From Streptomyces asoensis (GTDB lineage: Bacteria > Actinomycetota > Actinomycetes > Streptomycetales > Streptomycetaceae): a stretch of DNA of 64,000 nt. The stretch is taken from NCBI RefSeq assembly GCF_016860545.1, contig NZ_BNEB01000005.1:62001-126000 (forward strand), in the 5' to 3' direction. The position numbers and the translations under genes were made by a program. This document shows positions 23,709 to 33,094 of this stretch, piece after piece; within the stretch, counting starts at the first letter, position 1; every line of letters begins with the position of its first letter. Under the pieces are notes generated by a model that saw only the letters and a program-made list of their open reading frames with translations, was not told the origin of the DNA and searched no databases.

Positions 23709-25169
23709 CTACCCGACCGGCAGGAGCGGCAAGGGGGTGAGCCGGCCGGGCGGCGGGAGGGGCGGGACGGTGAACGTCGGCGGGGTCCGCGGCGCGGTCG
23801 ACACCTCGGGCAGGACGTTCTGCCCGCCGGGCAGCCCGGGTGGTGGGGAGAACGCGGGCGGATCGGTGGGCGGCGGGAAGACGACGGCGTGGACGATCGC
23901 GCTCGCCCCCAGGATGAGGCACGTTCCGATCAGGGCGGTCTTCACTTGCGTCCGCAGGAGGACCTTGTCGAACCGTGGGGGTTCCATCCTGACCCGGCCG
24001 CCGGGGTACCCGGCAGTCGCTTCGCGATCGGTGCGCATGACCTCCTGTAGTGCCTCGGTCAGCCCGGGGAGGTCGCGGAGGAGTCCCGCGGCGGGCGCGG
24101 GCCGGTCCGCGCCCGGGGCCGGTCGGCCGGTGTCGTCCGCGGCGGGACCGGCGCCCAGCGCCGCCAGCCGGACCGCCAGCGGCGGGTGACTGCTCAGCGC
24201 GTCTTCGGAATCAGCGTCGAGGGCCGACGTCGCACTGCTGTCCGGCAGAGGGCCGGACGGCGGCTCGGCGATCCGGTCGGCGAAGTCCCGGAACAGGCCG
24301 TCGGGCAGCGGCAGTCCAGGCGAGGACCCGACACGGGCCGTCCCGGCCGTCGAGGCGGACGGGCCGCGCGGCCGGGCCCGGTTCTCCCTGAACTCGTCCC
24401 AGAGCACCGCCAGGCCGTGCACGGCGCGCAGTGCCTGCGCGAACGTCCGCGCCCCGGCGGTTCGGGCCGCCGCGGCGTCGGCTTCGAGTTCCTGACGGCG
24501 CCGGACGGCGAAGGTCTGGCGCAGGTACACACCGCGGTACGCCTTGACGACCTTGAGCAGCAGCCGCACCGGCGGTTTGACGCCGGCCTGGTCGGTCTCC
24601 ATGACCTCGAGGCGGCGGACCGCGCGTTCGAGGGCGAGGCTGCCGCGGTGGCTGACGGCGGCCAGCCGGGTGTGCCGGCCCGCGTAGTGCCCCAGTTCGT
24701 GGCACAGGACGCCGTGCAGCTCGTCCCGGGTGAGCCCGAGGAACAGGGGCAGGCCCAGGTCCAGGGTGCGGGGTCCTCCTACGAGGCCCAAGAGCCTGCT
24801 GCGTTCGCCGGCGCAGGCGTTGGCGTCGTCGGCCAGGCGCAGCGTAGTGGGCGGCGCGGTCTCGAGCTCTTCGGCGAGTTGCAGGGTCAGACTCCACAGT
24901 TCGGGCTGCTGCTGGGGGGTCAGGACGATGCGCGGCCCTTCGGCGGTGCGGCCGGACGTGCCGGCGAGCAGCCCGTGGGCGAGGGTGGAGACGGAGGCGA
25001 CGGTGAGGGAGCCCAGCAGGGCGACCGGCCAGGCCCTGGTGGTCAGGACGGCTACGAGCAGCGTGAGTTGGGCGGCCAGGACGGTCAGGGCGAGCAGGTG
25101 GACTCCGGCCAGAAGGGCACAGCCGAGCAGGGCGCGCGCCGTGGTCGTCGCGGGCCGGGTTCCCGTCAT
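23709..25169 (-). CDS. M48-family membrane metalloprotease
   Basis: This 486-residue protein has two N-terminal membrane helices (ALLGCALLAGVHLLALTVLAA and VALLGSLTVASVSTLAHGLLAG). The zinc site CHELGHYAGRH is near residue 150, and a downstream ELEADAAAA provides the third ligand, as in HtpX/Ste24 peptidases. A third helix at about residue 415 (TALIGTCLILGASAIVHAVV) and a proline-rich tail follow. It is the last gene of a unit with a sigma factor and a small membrane protein (44-bp gap). Membrane protein quality control is the family role. Cleavage of a sigma-regulating membrane protein is an attractive but unproven idea. Confidence 0.9.
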   Translation of the reverse strand: MTGTRPATTTARALLGCALLAGVHLLALTVLAAQLTLLVAVLTTRAWPVALLGSLTVASVSTLAHGLLAGTSGRTAEGPRIVLTPQQQPELWSLTLQLAEELETAPPTTLRLADDANACAGERSRLLGLVGGPRTLDLGLPLFLGLTRDELHGVLCHELGHYAGRHTRLAAVSHRGSLALERAVRRLEVMETDQAGVKPPVRLLLKVVKAYRGVYLRQTFAVRRRQELEADAAAARTAGARTFAQALRAVHGLAVLWDEFRENRARPRGPSASTAGTARVGSSPGLPLPDGLFRDFADRIAEPPSGPLPDSSATSALDADSEDALSSHPPLAVRLAALGAGPAADDTGRPAPGADRPAPAAGLLRDLPGLTEALQEVMRTDREATAGYPGGRVRMEPPRFDKVLLRTQVKTALIGTCLILGASAIVHAVVFPPPTDPPAFSPPPGLPGGQNVLPEVSTAPRTPPTFTVPPLPPPGRLTPLPLLPVG

Positions 25170-25213
25170 ATGCGTCCTGTGCGCTCGCGTCACCCGGGTC
25201 GTCTTTCTTCGCG

Positions 25214-25960
25214 TCACGTGCGGTGGGTGCCTTCGCGTCGCAGTCCGGCAAGGTCCGCTCGGGCCTGTCGCCGTGCCTGTCCGTCCTCTGCGAGGGCGGC
25301 GCCGAGCCAGGACTCGGTGGCGCTCAGGGCGGCAGCGAGCCCGTCTCCGGGAAGGGGGCCGACGGTGCCCACGAGCGGGACCTCGTTCAGGGGGTCGGTG
25401 TCCGGACCGAGGCCGAGCATGCGCCGGAGGTTCTCGCGCCCCTTGCGGAGGTTGCCGCGTGCGGTGGAGGCCGCGATGTTCAGTTCGTCGGCGATCTCCT
25501 GGTGGGTCATGGCGTAGAGGCTGTACATGACGAGCACCATGCGCTGGCGCGGCGGCAGGGCGGCCATCGCGGTCAGCACCCGCCGGGCCTGCGCGGTCTC
25601 GTCCGGCGACGCCTGGCTCGGCAGGGCGACGTCCAGTGCCGCGCGCTTGGCCCGCAGGCGCAGGCGCAGCGCACGCCACAGCTTCCGCCGCATCACCAGG
25701 CTCACCCACGCGTCCGGCTGCTCGTAGCCACTGATCCGGCCCCAGTGCTCGAGCGCCGCGAGGAAGGCGTCCTGGACGGCGTCCTCCGCGTCCTGGCGGT
25801 TGCCGCAGAGCATCACGGCCCGGGTCAGCAGGCTCGCACGGTGGGCCGTGAAGAAGACCTCGAAGTCGACGGGTAGGTGTTCGTCGCGCGTCGCGTCGTC
25901 GCCGTCCTCGGGTGCGGGCTCCCGCGCGTCGGTCGGCGCACCGCCCGGCCCACCGCTCAC
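25214..25960 (-). CDS. ECF-like RNA polymerase sigma-70 factor
   Basis: This 248-residue sigma factor has region 2 (FFTAHRASLLTRAVMLCGNRQDAEDAVQDAFLAAL core) and region 4 (LPPRQRMVLVMYSLYAMTHQEIADELNIAASTARGNLRKGR core), with no regions 1 or 3. The C-terminus runs about 50 residues beyond region 4, and an acidic leader of about 30 residues precedes region 2. The ATG at 25960 overlaps the stop of the small membrane-protein gene as ATGA, so the two are coupled. There is no recognisable anti-sigma factor with a zinc finger. The coupled small protein is the only candidate partner in the unit. Confidence 0.92.
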   Translation of the reverse strand: MSGGPGGAPTDAREPAPEDGDDATRDEHLPVDFEVFFTAHRASLLTRAVMLCGNRQDAEDAVQDAFLAALEHWGRISGYEQPDAWVSLVMRRKLWRALRLRLRAKRAALDVALPSQASPDETAQARRVLTAMAALPPRQRMVLVMYSLYAMTHQEIADELNIAASTARGNLRKGRENLRRMLGLGPDTDPLNEVPLVGTVGPLPGDGLAAALSATESWLGAALAEDGQARRQARADLAGLRREGTHRT

Positions 25961-26193
25961 CGTGCTTCCCCTTCCTGGCCGCCCGAGTCGGCCGGGCCGT
26001 CGCCGCGCACGGTCAGGACTCCCCCGTCCGCACGGCGTTCCTCCAGCCGGACACCGCGCCCCGCCAGGCGCAGCGCCGCGAGCAGCAGCCGGCGCCGCTC
26101 ACGGTCACGGGCCGCCTCCCGCCGCCAGGCCACCACCTGAAGGGCGATCCTGACCGTAGCGGCCAGTGCCGCGAACACCACCGATTCCCACAT
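25957..26193 (-). CDS. small membrane protein coupled to sigma factor
   Basis: This 78-residue protein has one hydrophobic segment (WESVVFAALAATVRIALQVVAW) and then a strongly basic helix (RREAARDRERRRLLLAALRLAGRG) and an acidic/Gly tail. ATG 26193 was chosen over 26322 because the longer frame starts with low-complexity residues lying over an inverted repeat. Its TGA overlaps the sigma-factor ATG. It may tether or sense at the membrane for the sigma/protease unit. I know of no named family. Confidence 0.65.
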   Translation of the reverse strand: MWESVVFAALAATVRIALQVVAWRREAARDRERRRLLLAALRLAGRGVRLEERRADGGVLTVRGDGPADSGGQEGEAR

Positions 26194-26208
26194 ATCCGAC
26201 CACGTCCC

Positions 26209-26232
26209 CTGCCGACCTCGTAACGTCGGCAG
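26209..26232. promoter_or_regulatory. 8-bp inverted repeat upstream of sigma-factor operon
   Basis: CTGCCGAC (26209-26216) and GTCGGCAG (26225-26232) flank an 8-nt spacer, 16 bp before the first gene. It may be an operator or leader hairpin. Confidence 0.45.
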
Positions 26233-26524
26233 ATGCCCTACCGACTGCAACGCTGTCGGACACCCGTGGCGGAGCACCGCGTTTACCCGCCGTGCAGGAT
26301 TTCTTCCGGTCGACGAGCGCACAGGCGCCCTCCGGGGGCGTGCGGCCGAGAGCGAGCGCCCCTAGGGGGTGCCGCGTCAACCCCGCTCCCGCGTGCGCGG
26401 CGGATGTCGACCGCCGCGCACCCGGACCCGCCCGGACCCACCTGGCATGGCCGAACCCCCGCCGGCCGGTCGCCGTGCCCTCACCGCTCCGGCGACGGGA
26501 GAAAAGGCCCCAGGTCAGCGGCCG
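26233..26524. other. gene-free stretch between sigma operon and transketolase end
   Basis: No supported gene. A GTCGCCG/CGGCGAC stem (26469-26496, 14-nt loop) lies just past the transketolase stop in its reading direction and could be its terminator. Confidence 0.4.
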
Positions 26525-28762
26525 TCAGCGGTCCGCGGTGGGAGCGTGCAGGACTCCGGCGCCGTCCGGGCCGATCGGGGCGGCCGGCGGAGCCTTGGCT
26601 GCGGCGAGACTGTCCCGCGCCGCGGCGACGACCGCTTCGGCCGTGAGCCCGAACTGCTCGTACAGCACGGTGTAGGCGGCGCTGGCACCGTAGTGGTCCA
26701 GCCCGACGATCCGGCCCGCGTCGCCGACGAACTCGCGCCAGCCCTGGGGCACGCCGGCCTCGACGCTCACCCGGGCCCGGACCGCGGGCGGCAGCACCTC
26801 CTCGCGGTAGGCCCGGTCCTGGGCGGCGAACCACTCCCAGCAGGGCAGTGACACGACCCGGGTCGGGATGCCCTCGGCCTCCAGGGTCTCTCGCGCGGCG
26901 ACGGCGATCTGCACCTCGGAGCCGGTGCCCATGAGGATGATCTCGGGCGTGCCGCCGGAGGCCTCGGCCAGCACGTAGCCGCCCCGGGCGACTCCCTCGG
27001 CGGAGGCGAACTCCGTGCGGTCGAAGACCGGCAGGTTCTGCCGGGACAGCGCGAGTCCGGCCGGGCGGTCGTTGTGCTCGAGGATGGTGCGCCACGCCAC
27101 GGCGGTCTCGTTCGCGTCGGCGGGGCGGACGAAGTCCAGGCCGGGGATGGCCCGCAGCGCCGCGTAATGCTCGATCGGCTGGTGGGTGGGGCCGTCCTCG
27201 CCCAGTCCGATGGAGTCGTGCGTCCAGACGTAGGTGACCGGCAGCTGCATGAGCGCGGCCAGCCGCACCGCACCGCGCATGTAGTCGGAGAAGGTGAGGA
27301 ACGTGCCGCCGTACACGCGGGTCCCGCCGTGCAGCGTGATGCCGTTCATGATCGCGCCCATGGCGTGCTCGCGGACGCCGAAGTGCAGGGTCCGCCCGTA
27401 CGGGCCGCCCGACCACATCTTGGTCTGCCGGTTCTCGGGCAGGAACGAGGCCTCGCCCTTGACCGCGGTGTTGTTGCTCTCGGCCAGGTCGGCCGAACCG
27501 CCCCACAGCTCCGGCAGGACCGGGTAGAGGGCGGCGAGGACCTCGCCGGAGGCCTTCCGGGTGGCCACGCCCTTCGGGTCGGCCTCCCAGGTCGGCAGGC
27601 CGTCGGCCCAGCCCTGCGGCAGACTGCGGGTGGACAGCCGCTCCAGCAGCGCAGCGCCCTCGGGGTTGTGGTCCCGCCAGGTGTCGAAGCGCTGCTGCCA
27701 CCGGGCGTGGGCTTCCTTGCCCCGCTCCGCGACCTCGCGCGCGTGGTCCAGCACCTGCGGGGGGACCTCGAAGGTCCGGTCCGGGTCGAAACCGAGGATC
27801 TCCTTGGTCGCCCGGATCTCGTCCTCGCCGAGCGCCGAGCCGTGGGCCGCGCCGGTGTTCTGCTTGTTCGGCGCGGGCCAGCCGATGATCGTCCGCAGCA
27901 CGATCATCGACGGGCGTCCGGTCTCGGCCCGGGCGGCGGCAAGCGCGCGGTCGACCGAGGCGAGGTCCTCGCCGTCGTCGACGTGCTGCACATGCCAGCC
28001 GTAGGCCTCGTACCGCTTGCCGACGTCCTCGGTGAACGCGATGTCGGTGTCGTCCTCGATCGAGATCCGGTTGGCGTCGTAGACCAGGACCAGGTTCCCC
28101 AGCTCCTGGGTGCCGGCGAGCGACGACGCCTCGCCGCTGACGCCCTCCTCCAGGTCGCCGTCGGAGGCGAAGGCCCAGACGGTGTGGTCGAAGACGCTCT
28201 CGCCCTCGGGGGCGTCGGGGTCCAGCAGGCCGCGTTCACGGCGGGCGGCCATCGCCATGCCGACCGCGTTGGCGACGCCCTGGCCCAGCGGACCGGTCGT
28301 CGTCTCCACACCGGGGGTGTGGTTCACCTCGGGGTGGCCCGGGGTCAGGGAACCCCAGGTGCGCAGCGCCTCCAGGTCGGCGAGTTCCAGGCCGTAGCCC
28401 GAGAGGAAGAGCTGGATGTACAGGGTGAGGCTCGAGTGGCCCATCGACAGGACGAAGCGGTCGCGGCCGACCCAGTTCGGATCCTCCGGGTCGTGGCGCA
28501 GCCACTTCTGGAACAGCAGGTAGGCCGTGGGCGCCATGCTCATCGCGGTGCCGGGGTGGCCGTTGCCGGCTTTCTGCACGGCGTCCATGGCCAGCACCCG
28601 CACGGTGTCGATCGCGCGGCGGTCGAGGTCGCCCATCCCCTCGGGAAGGGTGGGGCGCGGCGAGGAGGCGCTGCCGGTGGGCGCGTCGCTCGCGGCTTCG
28701 GCGGGCGCCTCGGGACGGGTGCTCTCCGTCCCCGTGGTGGTGTCTGTCTCGTGGGCGGTCAT
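26525..28762 (-). CDS. tkt: transketolase
   Basis: This 745-residue thiamine-diphosphate enzyme transfers two-carbon ketol units in the pentose phosphate pathway. Motifs in order are: GNGHPGTAMSMAP, MGHSSLTLYIQLFL, GPLGQGVANAVGMA, SDGDLEEGVSGEASSLAG (ThDP/Mg motif), HGSALG, GVREHAMGAIMNG and THDSIGLGEDGPTHQP. It is about 45 residues longer than usual because of an acidic Thr/Pro/Ala leader before LDRRAIDTVRVL. The ATG at 28762 has GGAGC upstream. It is isolated from tal, zwf and opcA, which normally accompany the main streptomycete copy, so it is probably a second transketolase. Whether it serves a special precursor supply is unknown. Confidence 0.96.
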   Translation of the reverse strand: MTAHETDTTTGTESTRPEAPAEAASDAPTGSASSPRPTLPEGMGDLDRRAIDTVRVLAMDAVQKAGNGHPGTAMSMAPTAYLLFQKWLRHDPEDPNWVGRDRFVLSMGHSSLTLYIQLFLSGYGLELADLEALRTWGSLTPGHPEVNHTPGVETTTGPLGQGVANAVGMAMAARRERGLLDPDAPEGESVFDHTVWAFASDGDLEEGVSGEASSLAGTQELGNLVLVYDANRISIEDDTDIAFTEDVGKRYEAYGWHVQHVDDGEDLASVDRALAAARAETGRPSMIVLRTIIGWPAPNKQNTGAAHGSALGEDEIRATKEILGFDPDRTFEVPPQVLDHAREVAERGKEAHARWQQRFDTWRDHNPEGAALLERLSTRSLPQGWADGLPTWEADPKGVATRKASGEVLAALYPVLPELWGGSADLAESNNTAVKGEASFLPENRQTKMWSGGPYGRTLHFGVREHAMGAIMNGITLHGGTRVYGGTFLTFSDYMRGAVRLAALMQLPVTYVWTHDSIGLGEDGPTHQPIEHYAALRAIPGLDFVRPADANETAVAWRTILEHNDRPAGLALSRQNLPVFDRTEFASAEGVARGGYVLAEASGGTPEIILMGTGSEVQIAVAARETLEAEGIPTRVVSLPCWEWFAAQDRAYREEVLPPAVRARVSVEAGVPQGWREFVGDAGRIVGLDHYGASAAYTVLYEQFGLTAEAVVAAARDSLAAAKAPPAAPIGPDGAGVLHAPTADR

Positions 28763-29449
28763 AGGTTGCGGTGCTCCCTCGGGCCGGGGCGGTGGGCGCT
28801 CGGGCCGTGCGGTCGGGCGGGACGCAGGGTCCGGCCACGTCCGGCTACGGCCGGGGCGTCGGACGACTGGGGTGTCGTGACGATTCCGCCGGGATCTTCG
28901 CAGGTGGCGACGGTGTCGGCCCTGCGGCACGCCGTCCACGGAAGCGCCCGGCCGGACAGGGACGGGCGTGCGGGACGGCGATGGCGGAGTCGGTCACGCT
29001 CACCGAGTGCCCGCCTGCCCGCAGCCCAACCGGAGCCCGCTCGGAACCCGGCGGGAGCAGGGCGGCGGCACGATCGCAGCCCGGCGGCAGCACGGCCGGA
29101 GCCCGGCGGGAACACGGCTGGGAGCCGTCACGTCGGCACGGTCCGGGGTCACGCGTCGCCGTCACCCGGGCGGCCTGGGCGTACGGGACTCCCCCATGCT
29201 TCCCCGCACTGCGCTCACACCGCGGCCACGCCGCCCGCCCCCGACGACTCCCCCGGCGCACACGGTCCCGTCCGGCAGGAACGCTCAACTCGCCTGGCTG
29301 CACCGCGGATTGAGCATCCCGCTGTCCCGCGGGTCATGGCCGTCCGGGTCGGCCCGCTGTCAGTGGTGGTCTCTAGTATTCGAGGCTCATGGGCGACTGC
29401 CGGGTCGACTGACCGTGCGCAGCGTCGTGGACGATCGCGAGGAACTGTG
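28763..29449. other. 687-bp gene-free region with imperfect repeats
   Basis: No convincing gene: the short frames here have random composition. Three imperfect 20-bp copies of GGAGCCCGGCGGGAACACGG occur at 29043-29062, 29076-29095 and 29098-29117. The divergent transketolase and 29450 promoters must lie here; TAGTAT at 29374-29379 is a possible -10 box for the latter. Confidence 0.55.
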
Positions 29450-31012
29450 ATGGACCGCGTATCAGTAGATTTCGCCACCCGGCCCGCCGTGCTGTCGAAC
29501 GCCGTCGTGCGTCAGCACCGCTGCGTTCTCGCCACCACCTGCCTGGTGGTGACGGCCGGCGGCCATCTGAAGCTCGACTTCGTGGTCCCGGACGGCGAGG
29601 AGGCCGGCGAGGCGGTGCTGAGGATGTCGGTACTCGGTGCCGCCGCCCCGATGGACGCCGAGGTGAACGACACGCCGGTGGCCAAGGGCTTCGAACTGCC
29701 CCGCACCGAGGTGACGGGCGGCGTCGCGGAGTACACGCTGACCGTCCCCGGCACCGCTCTGCGGCCGGGTGTCAACGAGCTGCTGATCAGGAACACCGAC
29801 CCGGACGACGACGGGGTGCTCCGGCTGCGGACCGTCTCGCTGGACGCCGCCGCACAGGCCGGACGGCGACGGCAGGTCGCGGCGGACGGAACGGGCAGCC
29901 GGGTGGTGTGGCAGTTCGCCACCGAGCGCCGCCCCCTCGGATCGTCCGCCTGGCACCCCGGACCGGGCCTGCTCTTCCACCTCGACGGCAGCGAGAGCCG
30001 TCACGACGCGCACGACGGAGAACGGCCGACCCGGCTGGCGTGGCGCGGGACCGACGGAGCGGAGTCCTCCCTCGCGTTCCGTTCGGACATGTCCGGTTTC
30101 CAGGGGCACTTCCGGGACGCCGACGGTTCGTCGGGCGAACTGCGCGGCACCCTCCAGGAACGTCTCCCCTGCCGTGACGATGACGACGTGCGGCACTTCA
30201 CCACCGAGGAGGAGCACGACGGCGTCTGGGGTTCGGCCGGACGCCTGCGCCTGCTCCTCGACGACGGCGGAGCCCCGGTGGAGCGCCTGACGTGGAGCAA
30301 CCTGCGTGGCGACACGGCCTCGCTCGCCCTGCCCACCGCCGTCGGCACTCCCGCTCCCGGCGACGGGGAGACGCGCGACGTCACCGACCAGGTGTCACGG
30401 ACCTGGGCCAGCGACGAGTTCACGGAGTGGGACGAGGGCGTGGCCAACCTGGTCGAGAAGTCCGGCAAGTGGCTCGCCCACGAGGACGATCCCGAAGTGC
30501 GCTTCACCTTCGCCGCTCCGACGAGCGTCACCGAGTACCGGCTGACGTCCGCGAACGACGCACCTGGACGCGACCCGGCGAACTGGGTCCTGGAGGGCTC
30601 CCTCGACGAGCGGAACTGGCGGGTCCTGGACTCCCGGGAAGGCGAGAGCTTCGACCGGCGGTACGAGACGAAGAAGTACGTGCTCACCCAACCGGGCACC
30701 TACCGGGTCTACCGGCTGCGGATCACCGCCAACTCCGGCGCGGAGGAGACCCAGTTGAACGCGGTGCGCTTCTTCGACGGAGGCCGGCAGGCGCCGGGCC
30801 CCGGTGTCTGCGACTTCATCGGCTATCGGCAGCGCGGCGGCGCCGAACCGGTGGGATACCGGGGGACGCGCATTCCCGCCGCCGTCCCGGGAAGCGGGGG
30901 CGAGGCTGGTACGGACGGCGAGCTGCTCGGGGGAGATTTCTCGGAGACCGCCCGGAGCCTTCAGGACGCCGCGCGCCTTCTGGAGCAGATGACCCGGTAC
31001 CTCCAGCGCTGA
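29450..31012 (+). CDS. hypothetical protein with F5/8C-like domain (520 aa)
   Basis: This cytoplasmic-looking protein of 520 residues lacks a signal peptide. Residues about 20-130 form a beta-sandwich (LDFVVPDGEEAGEAVLRMSV; LRPGVNELLIRNTD), and residues about 310-440 resemble an F5/8 type C module (VRFTFAAPTSVTEYRLTSAND; WVLEGSLDERNWRVLD; YRVYRLRITANSG). The C-terminal 40 residues are an amphipathic helix (DAARLLEQMTRYLQR). GAGGA lies six bases before ATG 29450. The sequence resembles carbohydrate-recognition proteins that lack catalytic domains, and I do not recognise a named family for the whole protein. Confidence 0.75.
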   Translation: MDRVSVDFATRPAVLSNAVVRQHRCVLATTCLVVTAGGHLKLDFVVPDGEEAGEAVLRMSVLGAAAPMDAEVNDTPVAKGFELPRTEVTGGVAEYTLTVPGTALRPGVNELLIRNTDPDDDGVLRLRTVSLDAAAQAGRRRQVAADGTGSRVVWQFATERRPLGSSAWHPGPGLLFHLDGSESRHDAHDGERPTRLAWRGTDGAESSLAFRSDMSGFQGHFRDADGSSGELRGTLQERLPCRDDDDVRHFTTEEEHDGVWGSAGRLRLLLDDGGAPVERLTWSNLRGDTASLALPTAVGTPAPGDGETRDVTDQVSRTWASDEFTEWDEGVANLVEKSGKWLAHEDDPEVRFTFAAPTSVTEYRLTSANDAPGRDPANWVLEGSLDERNWRVLDSREGESFDRRYETKKYVLTQPGTYRVYRLRITANSGAEETQLNAVRFFDGGRQAPGPGVCDFIGYRQRGGAEPVGYRGTRIPAAVPGSGGEAGTDGELLGGDFSETARSLQDAARLLEQMTRYLQR

Positions 31013-31066
31013 CGCGTCCGGACACCGGGACACGCCGTGGGCCCGGGGCGCGCCCGCGGCCGGGCT

Positions 31067-31091
31067 CCGGACACCTCACACGCGTGTCCGG
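31067..31091. terminator. bidirectional terminator hairpin
   Basis: CCGGACAC (31067-31074) and GTGTCCGG (31084-31091) with a 9-nt loop lie between the convergent genes ending at 31012 and 31137. GC-rich stems without T-tracts are usual terminators in Streptomyces. Confidence 0.55.
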
Positions 31092-31136
31092 CGTCCGGGC
31101 GGGTCGCCCCGGGACGGCCGTCGGGGACGGCGGGAA

Positions 31137-31859
31137 TCAGAAGTCGTCGGCGCCGTTTCGGAGTTCAGGGGTCCAGTAGCCGGTGAGGGCCTTGGCCGGG
31201 TCGGCCGCGATGCCCTCGCTGCCGGGCGCGGTGACGGCGATGACCGTCGAGTCGCCCTCCAGCATGACGGAGAAGGCCGACACGGGCTCGTTGTCCTCGT
31301 CGACACCGCCGTCCGACAGCTTCACCAGCGCGTAGGCCGGTGCGCCCGCCGCCAGCACGACCGGTGAGGCCGGCTTGCTCTTGGCCACGGCCGGGACGTC
31401 CTGCTTGTGGCTCTCCAGCAGCTGGATGTGCGGGAAGCCCTTCAGCCGGCAGGAGTGACCGCCGGTGTTCTTCGCGGTCAGGACGATGTGGGTGTACGGC
31501 GGCCCGTCCTGCCGGGCGGCGGTGACGCGGACGTCTCCCGCTGTGCACACAGGCGTGGAGGCGGCGACCTGCTCGCCGGCCGAACCGGTCGAGCCCGCCG
31601 AGCCGGTCGAGTCGGCGGATCCCTGCGAGCCGCTCGATCCCGTGGAGTCCGCCGAGCCGGCGGAACCCGCCGCGTCCGACGCACCCGATCCCTTGCCGCC
31701 CGTCGAGGCGGCGGCCGCCGGGGTGGACGCGACCGTGGCCGCGGGGGCCGCCGAGGAGGACGACGTGGCGTCCGAGTCGCCCTGGCAGGCCGTGAGGGAC
31801 AGCGCGAGGGCCGTGCCCACGGCGGCGAGCAGCGTGGTGCGGTGCGTGGTGGTGATCAT
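31137..31859 (-). CDS. DUF4232 lipoprotein
   Basis: This 240-residue lipoprotein has a signal peptide ending in the lipobox LSLTAC (Cys 25), followed by a 75-residue Ser/Gly/Ala-rich spacer with repeated GSAGSADSTGSSG units. A C-terminal beta-sandwich of DUF4232 type follows (VCTAGDVRVTAARQDG; HIVLTAKNTGGHSCRLKGFP; SAFSVMLEGDSTVIAV). The family is abundant on actinobacterial surfaces and has no assigned function. The ATG at 31859 is preferred to an upstream in-frame start because the signal peptide begins there. The long spacer suggests that the domain is held away from the membrane in the cell wall. Confidence 0.92.
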   Translation of the reverse strand: MITTTHRTTLLAAVGTALALSLTACQGDSDATSSSSAAPAATVASTPAAAASTGGKGSGASDAAGSAGSADSTGSSGSQGSADSTGSAGSTGSAGEQVAASTPVCTAGDVRVTAARQDGPPYTHIVLTAKNTGGHSCRLKGFPHIQLLESHKQDVPAVAKSKPASPVVLAAGAPAYALVKLSDGGVDEDNEPVSAFSVMLEGDSTVIAVTAPGSEGIAADPAKALTGYWTPELRNGADDF

Positions 31860-31928
31860 GGAGTCTTCCCCGTCGGTGGTGCGGGGCCGCGGCACGGTGC
31901 CGTCGGCCGGTGATGTGGTGTCGGTGGT

Positions 31929-31956
31929 GCGGTCTTGGTGACGCGGTCTTGGTGAC
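31929..31956 (+). repeat. perfect tandem pair of a 14-bp unit
   Basis: GCGGTCTTGGTGAC occurs twice in tandem between the DUF4232 gene and the secreted PIG-L gene, with a degenerate third copy following. Confidence 0.8.
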
Positions 31957-31987
31957 ACGGCGTCGGTGACGCCGGGCGTCCCGGAGG

Positions 31988-32887
31988 TCAGTTGCCCTTG
32001 CCCGGCCGGTAGCCGGAGGGCAGGGTGTGGACGAACTCGCGCGGGTCGGCGTGCGCGGCCTCAAGCAGTTCCGGGACGCTGTGGTAGCCGAGCGCGTACA
32101 GGTTCCGGCTCGGGTCCCAGGTGTTGTAGGCGTACATCGCCTTGCGCTTGGTCTTCATGTGCGCGGCGGGGATGTCCAGCACGTAGGCGGCGCCGTCGGC
32201 GCGGTCCTGCCGGGGGCGTTCGTAGGCGTAGACGTGGTTGAAGCGCACGTCGGAGATCGTGCCGTCGTTCATCAGGCGGTAGGCGACGTCGCTGCACGCC
32301 TTGTGCGTCTCGGTGTGCTCCAGCCAACCCGCGGTGAACTTGTGGGAGGCGCCGGGGTACTGCGCGGCGAGGGCCCTGACCTTCGCGTCGATCCGGTCGA
32401 CGAGCTTGTTGTAGGCGGAGGTGCTGGAGAACCCGTCGTCCACCACCTTGAAGTTGATGACCTTGTCGACGCCCAGGGCCTTGGCGGACGCCATGAACTC
32501 GGCGGTGCGCGCGGCGACGATCTTGGTGGTGCCGTCGGTCGGCCAGGACAGCCCGTGCCGGCCGCCCGCCGCGCACGGGTGGGGGCTCGACCACTGGGTC
32601 AGGGGGCACGGGTCGCCGTTCATACGCACGGCCAGGTCGGGGTTGCGGCCGTTGCTGACCAGGACGAGGTAGACGGGACGGCCCGCCGCCTTGTGCTCCA
32701 GGATCGACCCGGCCAGGCCGATCGCGTCGTCGTCCTGGTGCGGGGCGTAGAAGACGGCCGGTCGAGCGGCCGCCGAGGCCGAGGAGGCCCGGCCCGTCTG
32801 GTAGGCCACGGTGGCGGCGGTGGCCGCTCCGGCGGCCAGGAGGCCGCGCCTGGACAGCCCTGTGCTGTGCCGGTTGCTGCTGTGCAT
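31988..32887 (-). CDS. Tat-secreted PIG-L family deacetylase
   Basis: This 299-residue protein has a Tat signal (LSRRGLLAAGAATAATVAYQ) and cleavage near SASAAA. The metal motif is APHQDDDAIGLAGSILEH, where the family has AHPDDE; the second histidine motif appears as WLEHTETHKAC. The Pro to Gln change within HPDD is seen in some secreted members. The likely role is deacetylation of an extracellular amino sugar, but the variant motif leaves activity uncertain. It diverges from the NB-ARC regulator gene across 285 bp with a perfect 13-bp inverted repeat, and may be its target. Confidence 0.88.
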   Translation of the reverse strand: MHSSNRHSTGLSRRGLLAAGAATAATVAYQTGRASSASAAARPAVFYAPHQDDDAIGLAGSILEHKAAGRPVYLVLVSNGRNPDLAVRMNGDPCPLTQWSSPHPCAAGGRHGLSWPTDGTTKIVAARTAEFMASAKALGVDKVINFKVVDDGFSSTSAYNKLVDRIDAKVRALAAQYPGASHKFTAGWLEHTETHKACSDVAYRLMNDGTISDVRFNHVYAYERPRQDRADGAAYVLDIPAAHMKTKRKAMYAYNTWDPSRNLYALGYHSVPELLEAAHADPREFVHTLPSGYRPGKGN

Positions 32888-33094
32888 GATCTGGGATCCC
32901 CGTTTTCGTGAAGGACGGCAAGGTGCCGCTCCGCGGACGGCGGGTGGTCGGTGCCGCTCCGGCGCCCGCACCGCACGCGTCTCCCGCCGCCGGTCGGCGG
33001 GCGGGCGAACAGTGCGAGCGGAGAACGCGCCTCGGCGACGCCCCGCGTCTTCCTTCAGTCGACCATTTCCGGTCGCCTCGGCCCAGGCGGTTCT

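Noticed and set aside
23709..25709. 666-residue version of the M48 protease
   Set aside because: The first 180 residues are antisense-type low-complexity lying over the sigma-factor gene. The membrane protein starts at 25169.
27074..29449. N-terminal 792 residues of a long frame ending at 31012
   Set aside because: It is antisense to transketolase and then crosses non-coding DNA. The real gene starts at 29450, with its own ribosome site.
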